In this document: in pieces, positions 37,051 through 46,279 of the stretch
How positions within the stretch are numbered: position 1 is the stretch's first letter
Layout: each line of letters begins with the position of its first letter
Assembly (NCBI GenBank): GCA_022824465.1
Contig: JAJDZV010000005.1
Coordinates: 239,351-303,350, forward strand
Length of the DNA stretch: 64,000 bases
Reading direction: 5' to 3'
From: Anaerolineae bacterium
Lineage (GTDB): Bacteria > Chloroflexota > Anaerolineae > Aggregatilineales > Phototrophicaceae
Translations under genes and position numbers: made by a program
The notes under the pieces: generated by a model
What the model was told of the DNA's origin: nothing
The model's input: the letters and a program-made list of their open reading frames with translations, nothing else
Databases searched by the model: none

Positions 37051-37530
37051 ATGGACAGAATCTATCGCGCGCGCCTCGCCTTTGAGCGTCAAATGGGAGA
37101 CTTAATCGGCGACGGCGATGTCTCGCACCTGCCTGGCGCGGGCAAGCCGCTCAAGCTGGACGACGACCCGCACACGCCCAGCGACCAACGCGCCGCGCGC
37201 AAGATTATGCAAGATCACGGTGTCTCGCCATCGTGGGTTGCAGCCGCAATCGCGTTGTCGCAGAGTGAAACCGAACTACAAAACGCTGTCGCCGTTCGCG
37301 CCCTACGCCACCGGGACGAACTGCGCCGCGCCAGTTCAGACGCCGCTCTTAACCGGGCGACTTTCCGTTGGTCGCGTTTCCAGACCAGATTCCGCACGCG
37401 TGTCGAGCGCCACAATCGCGAAGCTTTGCTCTTCAATCTCAAAGCCCCGGTCGGCATCCGGCACAAGCGCATTCTGGATGCCCAAGCCCTGATCGAACAC
37501 GCCTTAAGGTGCGCCAATCCCGGCCACTGA
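37051..37530 (+). CDS. DUF1992 (DnaJ homologue subfamily C member 28-like) protein
   Basis: A 159-residue soluble protein with the DUF1992 signature near the N-terminus: LIGDGDVSHLPGAGKPLKLDDDPH, followed by IMQDHGVSPSWV. The remaining two thirds are helical and rich in Arg and Gln. The family is related to DNAJC28-type proteins but this one has no J domain or HPD motif. Its function is unknown. It starts 27 bp after the lamin-tail gene and may share its transcript. Confidence 0.85.
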   Translation: MDRIYRARLAFERQMGDLIGDGDVSHLPGAGKPLKLDDDPHTPSDQRAARKIMQDHGVSPSWVAAAIALSQSETELQNAVAVRALRHRDELRRASSDAALNRATFRWSRFQTRFRTRVERHNREALLFNLKAPVGIRHKRILDAQALIEHALRCANPGH

Positions 37531-37540
37531 TCGCAGCTTG

Positions 37541-37738
37541 TTACGCGTTTTCGGTCTGCTTCTGCTCCGCAGGCGCGGCCTCTTCGCTCTTGCCCTTGGC
37601 GCCCTCTTGCAAGCCCTTGCGGAAGTTCGCCACCGCGGAACCCAATTCACCGCCGATTCGCGACACCCGCCCCACGCCAAACAGCAGAATAACTATGGCT
37701 AGAATGATAAGAAGTTCAGTTCCGCCAAGGCTACCCAT
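37541..37738 (-). CDS. tatA: Twin-arginine translocase subunit TatA/TatE
   Basis: A 65-residue protein with one N-terminal transmembrane helix (GTELLIILAIVILLFGVGR), an amphipathic helix (IGGELGSAVANFRKGLQ) and a charged tail. The FG hinge and the G-SAV-NF-KG pattern identify TatA. AGGAGGT precedes the ATG. TatA forms the translocation pore with TatC, which is not in the window. A Tat-signal binding protein is encoded at 9285-10658. Confidence 0.92.
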   Translation of the reverse strand: MGSLGGTELLIILAIVILLFGVGRVSRIGGELGSAVANFRKGLQEGAKGKSEEAAPAEQKQTENA

Positions 37739-37902
37739 AGGGACCTCCTCGCTACCGCATTCGAAATCTCAGGAACATTGTAGCACGCTTTGCCGAAATA
37801 TCGACACGCGATTACCTTCGGCGCCGCCGCGCGTAGCCGACGGCGACTCGCGGACCCCATGCTATACTGGTTCAAACTCCTGCCCGGCACGAGGCGCCAA
37901 GT

Positions 37903-39750
37903 ATGCAAGAAACCGCTATCATCGCGCGCGTTCCGCTTTTCTCCGCCTTGAGCCCGGACCAGTTGCGGACCATAGCCTCCGCCATGCAGCCGGGCCGCTG
38001 CCGCGCCGGCGAAGATATCTTCGCGCAAGGCGCCCCGGCCGATGCCATGCTTGTCCTGTCATCCGGCGCAGCCGTCCTCTTTAGAACCGAGACCGACGGC
38101 AGTCAGACGCCGCTCACCACCCTCGCCGCCGGTCAAAGCATCAACCACGAAGCCCTCTTCCGCCAAACCCGGCAGAGCGCTACCTTGCGCGCCTCACAGC
38201 CAACGACCCTGCTTTCACTCACGCGAGCGACATTCGCACAATTGCTCGATCAACACCCGGATATCCGCGCCGCGCTCCAAGGCGAACCGGATGCCGAGCG
38301 CGACGCCGCGATCAACCCTAGTTTCGCCGAACAGCGCGATGACGAAGAGATCCTCCTCCAAACGCATCGCCACTGGTGGTCATTCATCAGGACCGCCTGG
38401 CTGCCGCTGCTCCTGCTGCCCCTCATGCTGGCCGGCGCGGCCCTGGTCGATTCTCATGCGCTGACTGTCGCCTTGCTGGGCTTATCGCTGGCGCTGCCGG
38501 GCTTGGGCTTGGTCTACTTCGCCGTCGAATGGCGAAACGACTCGGTAATCGTCACCGACCAGCGAATCATCCGCATCACGCGAACGATTCTGGCGCTGCA
38601 CCGCCAAGTCACCCAAGTCGGCATGGACAGCATCCACGAAATCAACTTCGATATCCCGCCCTACGATCCCTTCGCCCGGCTCTTCCGCTACGGCGCCGTA
38701 ATCGTCAAGACCGCCGGCGCCCAGGGCAACCTAGAGTTGCCGATGATGCCCAATCCCGAAGGCTTTCAAAAGCTCATCATGGAAGACCGGCGATACTTCG
38801 AAAACCGCAAGGCGCAACGCCATCACAAACTCGTTCGCGCCGAGATGCAGCGCTGGCTGGCAGGCGACGCCTCAAAGGACGACATCCTGGCCCCAGCCGA
38901 CGACGGACCCCCGCGTCCCCTGCCCGGCAGCAATAGCTATCTCAGCACCAAAATCGCGATGAGCAACGGCGATATTGTCTATCGCAAGCACGTAAGCGTC
39001 TGGTTTCAGCATACCGCGCTGCCTGTCCTTACGCTGCTCATCGGCCTCGCCGCCCTGGTGCTGACCTTCACGCTAGTCAACCACGACGCGCGCACCGTCA
39101 CATTCGCCGCCGCCATGGTGGCGCTTCTCGCCGGCGCCATCACCTATTACTGGCTGGATTGGGACTGGCGCAATGACGTCTACATCATCTCTGACGACAC
39201 CATTACCCTCGTGCACAAGCGCCCATTCTTCCTGCAAAACCTGCGCGATCAGATTCTCGTCGAGCGTATCGACAACGTCGAATCCGAGTCCACCGGGCTC
39301 TTCGCCGCCCTGATGAAATACGGCGATGTCAGCATGTCGCTTGTCGGCGCCGATGAGCCCAAGCGCTTCATCAAAGTGCCCAACCCGCAAGCCATCCAGC
39401 AAGAAATCTCGCGCCGGCAACACAACAAAGCCCAACGCCGCGCCCGCTACGACGCCCTGCAGCAGCAGCAAATGCTTGGTGAATATCTCGCTTTATCGCC
39501 AGCCGCAAATGCCAACCCGGCGCCGACGATCGGCGACAATCACCCCTTCGGCTTCCAGCAGGCGTCCGTGCCTCACGCACGCGCCAAGTCCGACGCCGCG
39601 CCGACGACTCAAGCGGCGCGCAACCCGGACCGCAACCGACCGCCCCGCGTGCCAACCAAAGCGCCAGCGAGCTACCCGCCGCCGAATCCAGGCTTCGAAC
39701 CAAGCGGCGGACCGCGCCCGGAACGTTTTCGATCCCGCCCGGAAACTTAA
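37903..39750 (+). CDS. Cyclic-nucleotide-binding-type sensor fused to tandem membrane-PH (YdbS-like) units
   Basis: A 615-residue membrane protein. Residues 1-125 form a cyclic nucleotide-binding-type beta-roll (IIARVPLFSALSPDQLRTIASAM...GEDIFAQG). Two similar membrane modules follow: a helical hairpin plus bacterial PH-like domain at about 150-310 (YFAVEWRNDSVIVTDQRIIRI), and again at about 350-510 (YYWLDWDWRNDVYIISDDTITLV). Both contain the W-RND-.I-..D repeat, so the unit was duplicated. The Pro-rich C-terminal tail (about 530-615) is disordered. The cAMP-contacting RxA motif is not obvious in domain 1, so ligand binding is uncertain. The function is unknown. Confidence 0.8.
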   Translation: MQETAIIARVPLFSALSPDQLRTIASAMQPGRCRAGEDIFAQGAPADAMLVLSSGAAVLFRTETDGSQTPLTTLAAGQSINHEALFRQTRQSATLRASQPTTLLSLTRATFAQLLDQHPDIRAALQGEPDAERDAAINPSFAEQRDDEEILLQTHRHWWSFIRTAWLPLLLLPLMLAGAALVDSHALTVALLGLSLALPGLGLVYFAVEWRNDSVIVTDQRIIRITRTILALHRQVTQVGMDSIHEINFDIPPYDPFARLFRYGAVIVKTAGAQGNLELPMMPNPEGFQKLIMEDRRYFENRKAQRHHKLVRAEMQRWLAGDASKDDILAPADDGPPRPLPGSNSYLSTKIAMSNGDIVYRKHVSVWFQHTALPVLTLLIGLAALVLTFTLVNHDARTVTFAAAMVALLAGAITYYWLDWDWRNDVYIISDDTITLVHKRPFFLQNLRDQILVERIDNVESESTGLFAALMKYGDVSMSLVGADEPKRFIKVPNPQAIQQEISRRQHNKAQRRARYDALQQQQMLGEYLALSPAANANPAPTIGDNHPFGFQQASVPHARAKSDAAPTTQAARNPDRNRPPRVPTKAPASYPPPNPGFEPSGGPRPERFRSRPET

Positions 39751-39780
39751 GCTCCCCGCCAGGCGAACGCCGCAACCGCC

Positions 39781-40797
39781 TCACAAGTCGAACCGCATAT
39801 GCCAAAGCTCGCGCTTGATCTTGAACTCATGCTGCCTGAGCAGCTCGCTGACCGCCTCGTCGTCGCGCGGGTGCTCAATGACGATCGTAGATCGGCTGTA
39901 GCGTGACACCACATTGCCCAAAAGCGCCCTGGCGATGTCGCGGTGGTCAATATCCGGCGACGCAAACAACCAGGCGCGGATATTCCCGAATCCCGCGGCG
40001 CTCTCCAGCCAGCATGACGCCAAGATCCGCTTCCCGCTGTCGTCACGGATGACAAGCCGCTCAGTGCTATTCAGCGATACTAGATCCCGCAATTGCTTCC
40101 AAATCGGCGTCTCAAACGCTGCGCGCCGCACCGGCTTGAGCCAGCCCAGCCCGCCGCGGCTATTGGGACGCGCCGCCTGCGCCAAGGCATATTCGGCTTG
40201 CCATTCGCTCGGACGCCGCCGTGTAATGTGAAAGTCAGACGCGCCCGCGAATGGCGCTCGAGTGAAACCGCTGCGCCGCCACACTCGCCAGGCGCGTTCA
40301 TAGCGGAAGCCATGCCGCTCGTAAAGCCGTAAGGCCGGCAAATTCTCATAATCGACCTGCAATAATACGCGCTCGGCGCCTCGTTCGCGAACCATATCTA
40401 GGCTGGCAACCATCAACTCGCCGGCGATGCCGCTTCGCTGATAATCGGGATGCACGCCGACGTTGGCAAGTATCCAGGTCTTGCCACGCGCCGTCGGGTC
40501 GTTGGCAGGATACACCGAGATATTGCCGACCAGCCTGCCCCGCTTGACAAACACAAATCCCAAACTGATGCCCAGCGCCAATTCGTTCAGCCGGCTGATC
40601 AACTTTAACCCGTAACCCATATTGCTGAGCAAACGCATCTCGCGTATCGCGGAGCGACCGGCGCTGTCCATCGAATCGGCAAAGACCAATTCAATCAAAT
40701 CTGCCAACGGCTGCAAATCAGTGCGCAGGTTCACCGCGCGCAGGCCCTCTGGCATGGGCGGACGCGCCGCCAGTCGTCGGATGCCGATTCTGGTCAC
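39781..40797 (-). CDS. GNAT-family N-acetyltransferase
   Basis: A 338-residue protein. Residues about 85-175 form a clear GNAT domain with the acetyl-CoA pyrophosphate loop VGVHPDYQRSGIAGEL and a downstream ALRLYERHGF motif. The C-terminal half is a second, weaker GNAT-like region without an evident CoA loop. GTG at 40797 follows GAGGAAAAGCTC. The substrate is unknown. Confidence 0.85.
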   Translation of the reverse strand: MTRIGIRRLAARPPMPEGLRAVNLRTDLQPLADLIELVFADSMDSAGRSAIREMRLLSNMGYGLKLISRLNELALGISLGFVFVKRGRLVGNISVYPANDPTARGKTWILANVGVHPDYQRSGIAGELMVASLDMVRERGAERVLLQVDYENLPALRLYERHGFRYERAWRVWRRSGFTRAPFAGASDFHITRRRPSEWQAEYALAQAARPNSRGGLGWLKPVRRAAFETPIWKQLRDLVSLNSTERLVIRDDSGKRILASCWLESAAGFGNIRAWLFASPDIDHRDIARALLGNVVSRYSRSTIVIEHPRDDEAVSELLRQHEFKIKRELWHMRFDL

Positions 40798-41389
40798 GCG
40801 AGCTTTTCCTCACAGGCGGACGGATGCGACAAGCCAGACGACTCACTGGCGCGCGGATCCCGCCTTATTCCCGACTAAGCCTAATCCCTGAACCTGGGGC
40901 TGTCAAGCAAGGCAGCCGCGGCTTGGCATCAGCGTTTACATATGCTCGCCTTGTCGATTAAACTATAATCAGAGTGAACTGCGATGCAGTCAGATGCCCG
41001 ATGGTATTCCGAGCTAGTCGCGGGCAAGTGGTATGTACGTCGACTGCAAGCGTCGTCCGATTAGTCAAATGGCGCTGAAAAACTACGGTAACATAATTTC
41101 GGCGACAAGTGTTTTGAGGTATTCTGACATGCAATGCGTCATATCTCTACCGACTTCGCCAGGACCCTGCTGCCATGCCCTAGCTCGCTGGGATATATCC
41201 CCCGAGCGGCGGGGAACCGATGGGGCGCAGGCCAGACGATGCGGGTATAGTGGCCCTGCCAATACGAATCACCGAACAAACCATGCAAAGCCGACATTGC
41301 ATGTCTCACGAGATCAGTCCAATTAATCGCTCATTGTATTCTTGCTTCTAATGCGGTCGCCCAATCCGGTCAACCGAAGGAGTTAGCGC
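40798..41389. other. Long intergenic region (about 590 bp)
   Basis: No convincing gene. A perfect TATAAT lies at 40964-40969 (plus) without a good -35. Between 41161 and 41280 the sequence is GC-rich and can form hairpins (for example CCCCG/CGGGG around AGCGG), with a GGGGAACC...GGGGCGCA stretch faintly recalling c-di-AMP riboswitch cores. CGAAGGAG just upstream of 41390 is the ribosome site of the next gene. Confidence 0.4.
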
Positions 41390-42805
41390 ATGACCTATCG
41401 CGCCATTGGCGGACGCCGACACCGCAGCGCCGCTTGGCAATGGAGTCTCATTGGCTTTATCCCGGGGCTCTTTTGCGGCCTCATCGCGATGTTCGCCGTA
41501 TTGCTCGAAGGCACCCTGCCCCAATACCTCCTCCCAACCAGCGAGCCCCAAGTGATCGAGAGACACATCATCATGACGGCGACCGACGACCCAAACGCGC
41601 CGACAGCCTCGCCCCAATTCATAATCGTCACCGCCACACCCAACCCCGCTATCTCGGGCCAGCCAGTGACGGTCGCCCAGCCGACACCCCTGCCAGGCGC
41701 GGGCGACGGCATCGTTTCCGTGCCGGTGCAGCCGACCGCCGCCCCCACCGACGCGCCAGCGATACCGACCACCGCGCCGACGCCAACCGACAGCGTGCCC
41801 GAGATTCTCGTCCTCATACGCAGCCTGACAGTCAGCATCCCCGGCGGGACCATCACCATGGGAACGACCCCCGTCGAAGTCACCGAAGCCGTCAACGCCT
41901 GCACGCGCGACGGCGGCGCCTGCGAGGCGAGCTACGCCTTCGACTCCTACCCGGCGCATCAGGTCTCGGTTGATTCCATCTTCATGGAAATCACCGAAGT
42001 CACTTTCGACCAGTATGTCGCCTTTCTGAATGTGCGCGGACCCGACACGCATATCAACGGTTGCGCCGGCTTCCCCTGCATTCAGACGCAAAACGAAAGC
42101 GTCGACGCCCCCATCGTCTATGACGGCACGAACTATAGTATAGGCGCCGGCTTGCGACCGCATCCGGTCTACGGCGTCACCTACTACGGCGCGCTGGAAT
42201 ACTGTGAAGCTATCGGAAGGCGTCTGCCCACCGAAGCCGAATGGGAACGCGCCGCCCGCGCCGATGACGGACGCATATACCCTTGGGGCAACAGCTGGGA
42301 CAATGCGCTGGCAAAGACCAACCGACCAGTCGATACGCCGCCGGGCTCCTTCCCAGTCGGCAGCTACCCGAGCGGGGCGAGCCACTATGGCGTTTACGAC
42401 ATGGCGGGAAATGTAGCCGAGTGGGTGAGCGACTGGTACGGCGAGCGCCACTATGAAGATCGAGCGAACCAGAGCGTAATTGACAACCCCACCGGACCAA
42501 TCGCCGGACAGATGAAAGTGCTGCGCGGCGGATCATGGAACAGCGTGCCATTCTTCAGCCGCACCGTGCATCGGCAGGCCGAAGATCCCAAGTCGTATCA
42601 GCGCTGGGTCGGCTTTCGCTGCGTCGAAGACCCGCCAAACCTTGACGCGATTGGCGCTGCCAACCTGAATCCCGCGACCCTCGGCTTGGATGTGCCGGTC
42701 GAGCCGCCGCAAGCTTCGGACGCGTCCAACGCGCAGCCGACGCAGCCGCCGCCGCCCGAAGCCAGCCGCGCCGACGATAGCGCTGCCTCCAATTCCGCCG
42801 GCTGA
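41390..42805 (+). CDS. Membrane-anchored SUMF1 (formylglycine-generating-like) domain protein
   Basis: A 471-residue protein with an N-terminal transmembrane helix (about 18-40), a Pro/Thr-rich linker (about 45-140) and a C-terminal SUMF1/FGE-sulfatase domain (about 150-425): SIPGGTITMGT, EVTFDQYVAFLN, GRRLPTEAEWERAAR, YPWGNSWD, GNVAEWVSDWYG, VLRGGSWN, GFRCV. The catalytic Cys pair of true formylglycine-generating enzymes is not evident near the end. No sulfatase adjoins, so it may be a structural or sensor relative of the fold. AGGAG precedes the ATG. Confidence 0.85.
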   Translation: MTYRAIGGRRHRSAAWQWSLIGFIPGLFCGLIAMFAVLLEGTLPQYLLPTSEPQVIERHIIMTATDDPNAPTASPQFIIVTATPNPAISGQPVTVAQPTPLPGAGDGIVSVPVQPTAAPTDAPAIPTTAPTPTDSVPEILVLIRSLTVSIPGGTITMGTTPVEVTEAVNACTRDGGACEASYAFDSYPAHQVSVDSIFMEITEVTFDQYVAFLNVRGPDTHINGCAGFPCIQTQNESVDAPIVYDGTNYSIGAGLRPHPVYGVTYYGALEYCEAIGRRLPTEAEWERAARADDGRIYPWGNSWDNALAKTNRPVDTPPGSFPVGSYPSGASHYGVYDMAGNVAEWVSDWYGERHYEDRANQSVIDNPTGPIAGQMKVLRGGSWNSVPFFSRTVHRQAEDPKSYQRWVGFRCVEDPPNLDAIGAANLNPATLGLDVPVEPPQASDASNAQPTQPPPPEASRADDSAASNSAG

Positions 42806-42826
42806 ACTATACGAGGTAACCTGCTG

Positions 42827-43756
42827 ATGGATGGCGAATATGTCCTGGTAATTGGCTCGGCTGTATTGGAAGTTAGCGCCCGACCGGTGGCGGTTCTGCA
42901 GCCCGGCGCCCGGCAAGCCGGGCATATCCACCGCTCCGTAAGCGGCGTCGCCCGCAATATCGCCGAGAATCTCGCCCGCCTTGATATCGAGACGGTCTTG
43001 CTTTGCGCCGTCGCCGACGATGACATCGGGCAGCATGTCATCACGCATTCCAGCTTGGCCGGCATTGACTGCAGCCATATCTTGCGCGTCAGCGACGCCC
43101 GCACCGCCACCGCCGTGCTGCTATACCAGTCGGAAGAAGACTATACCCGCGTCGATGATCTGGGCATCGCCGACGCGCTCGACTCCGACTACCTGCTTGA
43201 GCACGAATGGCTCTTTGAGAACGCGGCGCTCATCGTCATTGACGCGACCCTGTCTGAAGAGGCGCTGGCCACCTTGTTTGAGCTGGCGGCGCGCTATCAC
43301 GTCCGAGTCTGCGCCGACCCGACTTCGCCGCGACTGGCGAGCCGACTCAGAAACTATATCAGCAGCCTCTATCTCATCGTGCCCAACGCCAGCGAAACCG
43401 CCGCCCTCTGCGACATGGACGAGCCGGCGACCGAGCGTGAATCGGCCATCGGCACGGCGCGCCAATTGGTCGGCATGGGAGCCGATATCGCCGTGGTAAC
43501 CCTGGGCGAGCGCGGCTTGGCCTATGCCGATAGCAGCGGCGGCGGCTACTTGCGCGCCATCCAGACCGAAGTCGTCGACGCGTCGGGCGCGGGCGACGCC
43601 TTCTCCGGCGCGGTGATCTTCGGCATCCTCAACGATGTGCCCATCGACGAAGCGATGCGGCTGGGCGTGGCGGCCGCCTCCTTGACCCTGCTCAGCCAGG
43701 ATACCGTCCTGCAAGCGCTCAATCCCGACATGCTCTACGACGAGCTTGGCGGTTGA
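42827..43756 (+). CDS. PfkB-family carbohydrate or nucleoside kinase
   Basis: A 309-residue ribokinase-fold enzyme. The N-terminus lacks a signal (VLVIGSAVLEVSARP), with the GHIHRSVSGVARNIAENLARL substrate region. The catalytic motif DASGAGDAFSGAVI contains the general-base Asp. The gene starts 22 bp after the SUMF1 gene on the same strand. The substrate is not clear; the VSGVARNIAENLARL pattern resembles pseudouridine kinases as well as sugar kinases. Confidence 0.88.
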   Translation: MDGEYVLVIGSAVLEVSARPVAVLQPGARQAGHIHRSVSGVARNIAENLARLDIETVLLCAVADDDIGQHVITHSSLAGIDCSHILRVSDARTATAVLLYQSEEDYTRVDDLGIADALDSDYLLEHEWLFENAALIVIDATLSEEALATLFELAARYHVRVCADPTSPRLASRLRNYISSLYLIVPNASETAALCDMDEPATERESAIGTARQLVGMGADIAVVTLGERGLAYADSSGGGYLRAIQTEVVDASGAGDAFSGAVIFGILNDVPIDEAMRLGVAAASLTLLSQDTVLQALNPDMLYDELGG

Positions 43757-43799
43757 GGCGCCGCTCCCCTTCGCGCGGCAAGACGCCGCCAGAAGCTCA

Positions 43800-44699
43800 T
43801 CATCTGGCGACCGGCGCATAATTGTCCATCACCCAGCGCAGCAGCACAAAATGCCCGGCCATGCCGGCGTGCTCGCCGAAGCGTTCCAGCGCGTCGCAAA
43901 CTTGCTGCGCGCCTTTTTCGCCGCGGTCGTCGTGAAAATAGCGCCGCACCGCCGCTTGCAAGGCGACATCGCCGCTGCTGATTTCCGGATAGCGGCCGCA
44001 GGCGCGCCCGACGACATTGTTCGCCGTCCAGGGTCCGACGCCTTTAAGCTCCAGCAGCTTGGCGCTGGCTCGCTCGGGCGGAAGCGCTCGCAGGCGCTCC
44101 AGGTCGAGTTCCCCGCTGCAGACCGCCGCCGCCACGTTAATGATCAGATCAATGCGCTTGTTCGTGATCTTCATAGGCTTAAACTCCCCGAGAGCAGCGC
44201 GCGCCAAGCGCATCGGCGTCGGAAAATCGTAGACTGCGCCAGCGCCGGTGGCCGCCTCGTCGCCGCAGAGCCGCAGCAAGAAGCGTTGCGCGCGCATGGC
44301 GTTCTTCCAGGTGATATGCTGCTCAATGATCAAGGTAATCAGCGCTTCGAAAACTGTCTCCGCGCAATGTATGGGCAAGCCCGCCAGCGGCTTGATCACG
44401 CGCCAAAGCCGGCTGTCAGCCTTCGCCCTTTCGTAAAAGGCGCTGAGGTCTTGTCCCAATCCGAGGCAATGCCGCGAAACCTGGACAATCCGGGCTCTTT
44501 CATCAGGCGCGATTCCCGCTCCGCGGACGACAATGGCATCGCCTTCCTGGCGATAAGACAGCAACTGCCCGGCGGAGAAACGCCAGAGCGCGTCGCCGGC
44601 GACAAGCAGCCGCGCCGGATGCTCAATGCGCCTGGCGAATTCCAGCAGCAGCTCAAAGCGATAAGCGTAGGCTGGCAGCGGGAGCCGGATCTCGCTCAT
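43800..44699 (-). CDS. DNA-3-methyladenine glycosylase II-like (AlkA/HhH-GPD)
   Basis: A 299-residue base-excision repair enzyme. The central HhH-GPD region has ALITLIIEQHITWKNA, the helix-hairpin-helix LLELKGVGPWTANNVV, and a downstream SSGDVALQAAV whose Asp fits the catalytic residue. The N-terminal third resembles the AlkA-type mixed domain. It would remove alkylated purines. It overlaps the CNNM-type gene by 4 bp and is cotranscribed with it. Confidence 0.88.
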   Translation of the reverse strand: MSEIRLPLPAYAYRFELLLEFARRIEHPARLLVAGDALWRFSAGQLLSYRQEGDAIVVRGAGIAPDERARIVQVSRHCLGLGQDLSAFYERAKADSRLWRVIKPLAGLPIHCAETVFEALITLIIEQHITWKNAMRAQRFLLRLCGDEAATGAGAVYDFPTPMRLARAALGEFKPMKITNKRIDLIINVAAAVCSGELDLERLRALPPERASAKLLELKGVGPWTANNVVGRACGRYPEISSGDVALQAAVRRYFHDDRGEKGAQQVCDALERFGEHAGMAGHFVLLRWVMDNYAPVAR

Positions 44700-45862
44700 T
44701 CAGCGCGACCGGATGCGGCGGGACCCGCCCTTGGGTCTGGCGCGTCAATCGGCGTTTCGGCTTCTGGCGTCTGATCCCATTGGCGCCCGTATCGGCGGCG
44801 CGCGAGCACGCGCAAGTCGGCAATCGGGTCGGATTCGTCGAGGATTTCAATGCCGAGCAGCGTCTCGACCGCGTCTTCCATCGTGATCAAGCCAGCCGTG
44901 CCGCCGTATTCGTCAATGACCAAAAAGATATGCTCTTGCTTGGCGATGAATTCGTCCAGCACCTGCGCGACTGTGTTTGTTTCGGGCACGACCTCGAGCT
45001 TCCGCGTAATCGCGCGCATTTTGACCGCCTCTTCGTCGGCGGCCGCGCGCTGATAGATGTCGTGGCGCAAGACGTAGCCCTTGATATCGTCGACCGACTC
45101 TCCATACACCGGGATCCGCGAATAACGCAAAACATCGCGGTTCCGCACGACAGCGCCGATTGCGTCGTCTTCGTGAAGCGTCGTCATGACCGTGCGCGGC
45201 GTCATGATGGTCTCCACTTGCACATCGGCCAGTTGCAGCAGATTGGCGACGATACGGTTTTCGCGTTCGCGAATGCCGCCCTCTTCCGCGCTGATCCGCG
45301 CCATAACCTGCAACTCCGAGCGCGTGACCGTTGGCGCTTCTTCGCGCGGGCGCATGGAACGCGTAACGAACTCAAAGGCGAAGACGGCCGGCTTCATCAC
45401 CCAGAGCAGCGCGCGCAACGAATATGCGGTGAAGGGCGTCAGCGGCTTGGCATAAACGGCGCCGAGCGTCTTGGGGATGATTTCGGAAAAGACCAGAATC
45501 AAGAGCGTCAGCACCGCCGAGATGAGGCCGAAGAATTCGCTGCCGAAGATGGCGGTGGCTTCTGCGCCGGCGCCGGCCGCGCCGACCGTGTGCGCGATGG
45601 TGTTCAGCGTCAGAATCGCCGAGATCGGATGTTCGACATTTTGGCGCAGACCTTGCATGATGCTGCCGGCTTTGTTGCCCTGCTGCACCAGCAACTCGAT
45701 ATGCGAAACGGGCGTGGAAAGCATCGCCGCTTCCCAGATAGAGCAGAGGAAGGAGATACCGAGCGCGAGCACGACGTAGAAGATCAGCGCGCTCCATTCG
45801 CCAGCGCCAGCCGCGCCGGGCGTCACAGCCAGTATGGGAAAGATGGGGAGTGTGGCGTCCAT
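44696..45862 (-). CDS. CNNM/HlyC-CorC-type membrane protein with CBS pair
   Basis: A 388-residue membrane protein. A DUF21 (CNNM) transmembrane domain occupies about 20-185 (FLCSIWEAAMLSTPVSHIELL at the start). Two CBS domains follow (MTPRTVMTTLHEDDAIGAVV and a second through FLVIDEYGGTAGLITMEDAVETLLG). The usual C-terminal CorC_HlyC transport-associated domain is missing, so the protein is short for the family. Relatives affect Mg or Co transport. I chose ATG at 45862; a TTG at 45886 would add 8 residues. A tandem repeat lies about 150 bp upstream. Confidence 0.87.
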   Translation of the reverse strand: MDATLPIFPILAVTPGAAGAGEWSALIFYVVLALGISFLCSIWEAAMLSTPVSHIELLVQQGNKAGSIMQGLRQNVEHPISAILTLNTIAHTVGAAGAGAEATAIFGSEFFGLISAVLTLLILVFSEIIPKTLGAVYAKPLTPFTAYSLRALLWVMKPAVFAFEFVTRSMRPREEAPTVTRSELQVMARISAEEGGIRERENRIVANLLQLADVQVETIMTPRTVMTTLHEDDAIGAVVRNRDVLRYSRIPVYGESVDDIKGYVLRHDIYQRAAADEEAVKMRAITRKLEVVPETNTVAQVLDEFIAKQEHIFLVIDEYGGTAGLITMEDAVETLLGIEILDESDPIADLRVLARRRYGRQWDQTPEAETPIDAPDPRAGPAASGRAE

Positions 45863-46279
45863 ACTATCCGCTGGCGGGCAGGTCAAAACGAGTGACTTGC
45901 GCGGGTTTCACTTGTGTAAGCATAGCAACCTTGAGAGCGGTGTACAAGCAGAAAGGCGTAACGTGATTCGAGACAGATTTGGCGGCACTATGTCGTTATC
46001 CATTATGGTATAGACGGGCGGCAGTATGCAAAAAGACGGACCGGGTATGCCAAAAGACGGATTAAGTATGGAAGTGGGCAACGGGAGGCCGCCCGTTCTC
46101 CACTCCGTTCCGGCGGAAGCGCACATGCTTTTCGCTCCGGCTTTGGCGCGGCAATAGTCGGAGGCTCGCCGCGCATTGACTTGCTGATAAATCCACACGC
46201 GTATCAGGATAACAGACCTTGCGCCGTCAAAGGCGACTAAATGGTCGCGTATGCAGGATGCGCGAGAGACGAGCCGGAT
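45863..46279. other. Intergenic region with repeat and hairpin
   Basis: About 415 bp between the EamA-type gene end and the CNNM-type gene start, both on the minus strand. It holds the 21-bp tandem repeat (46004-46087) and a 6-bp stem (AACGGG/CCCGTT at 46080-46097). A 96-residue reading frame crossing it on the minus strand encodes the repeat as irregular peptide and has no domain; I do not call it a gene. Confidence 0.45.
46004..46087. repeat. Tandem repeat with 21-bp period, four units
   Basis: Units start at 46004, 46025, 46046 and 46067, each with TATG. The two central units share TATGC-A/C-AAAAGACGGA (15 of 16 bases). The first unit (TATGGTATAGACGGG) and the last (TATGGAAGTGGGCA) are degenerate. 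The period of 21 bp is two helical turns, so equivalent bases would face the same side. It could be a protein-binding array upstream of the CNNM-type gene or a decayed microsatellite. Confidence 0.6.

Noticed and set aside
40964..40969. TATAAT as a promoter for the SUMF1-like gene
   Set aside because: No -35 at a suitable distance (a TTTACA lies 23 bp upstream), and it is more than 400 bp from the gene start.
43757..43799. Terminator between the PfkB-type kinase and the AlkA-type gene
   Set aside because: Only a 5-bp stem (GCGGC/GCCGC) without a T-run; not distinguishable from background in GC-rich DNA.
45908..46198. Minus-strand frame of 96 codons upstream of the CNNM-type gene
   Set aside because: It crosses the 21-bp repeat region, has no domain or ribosome site, and looks like non-coding sequence read by chance.
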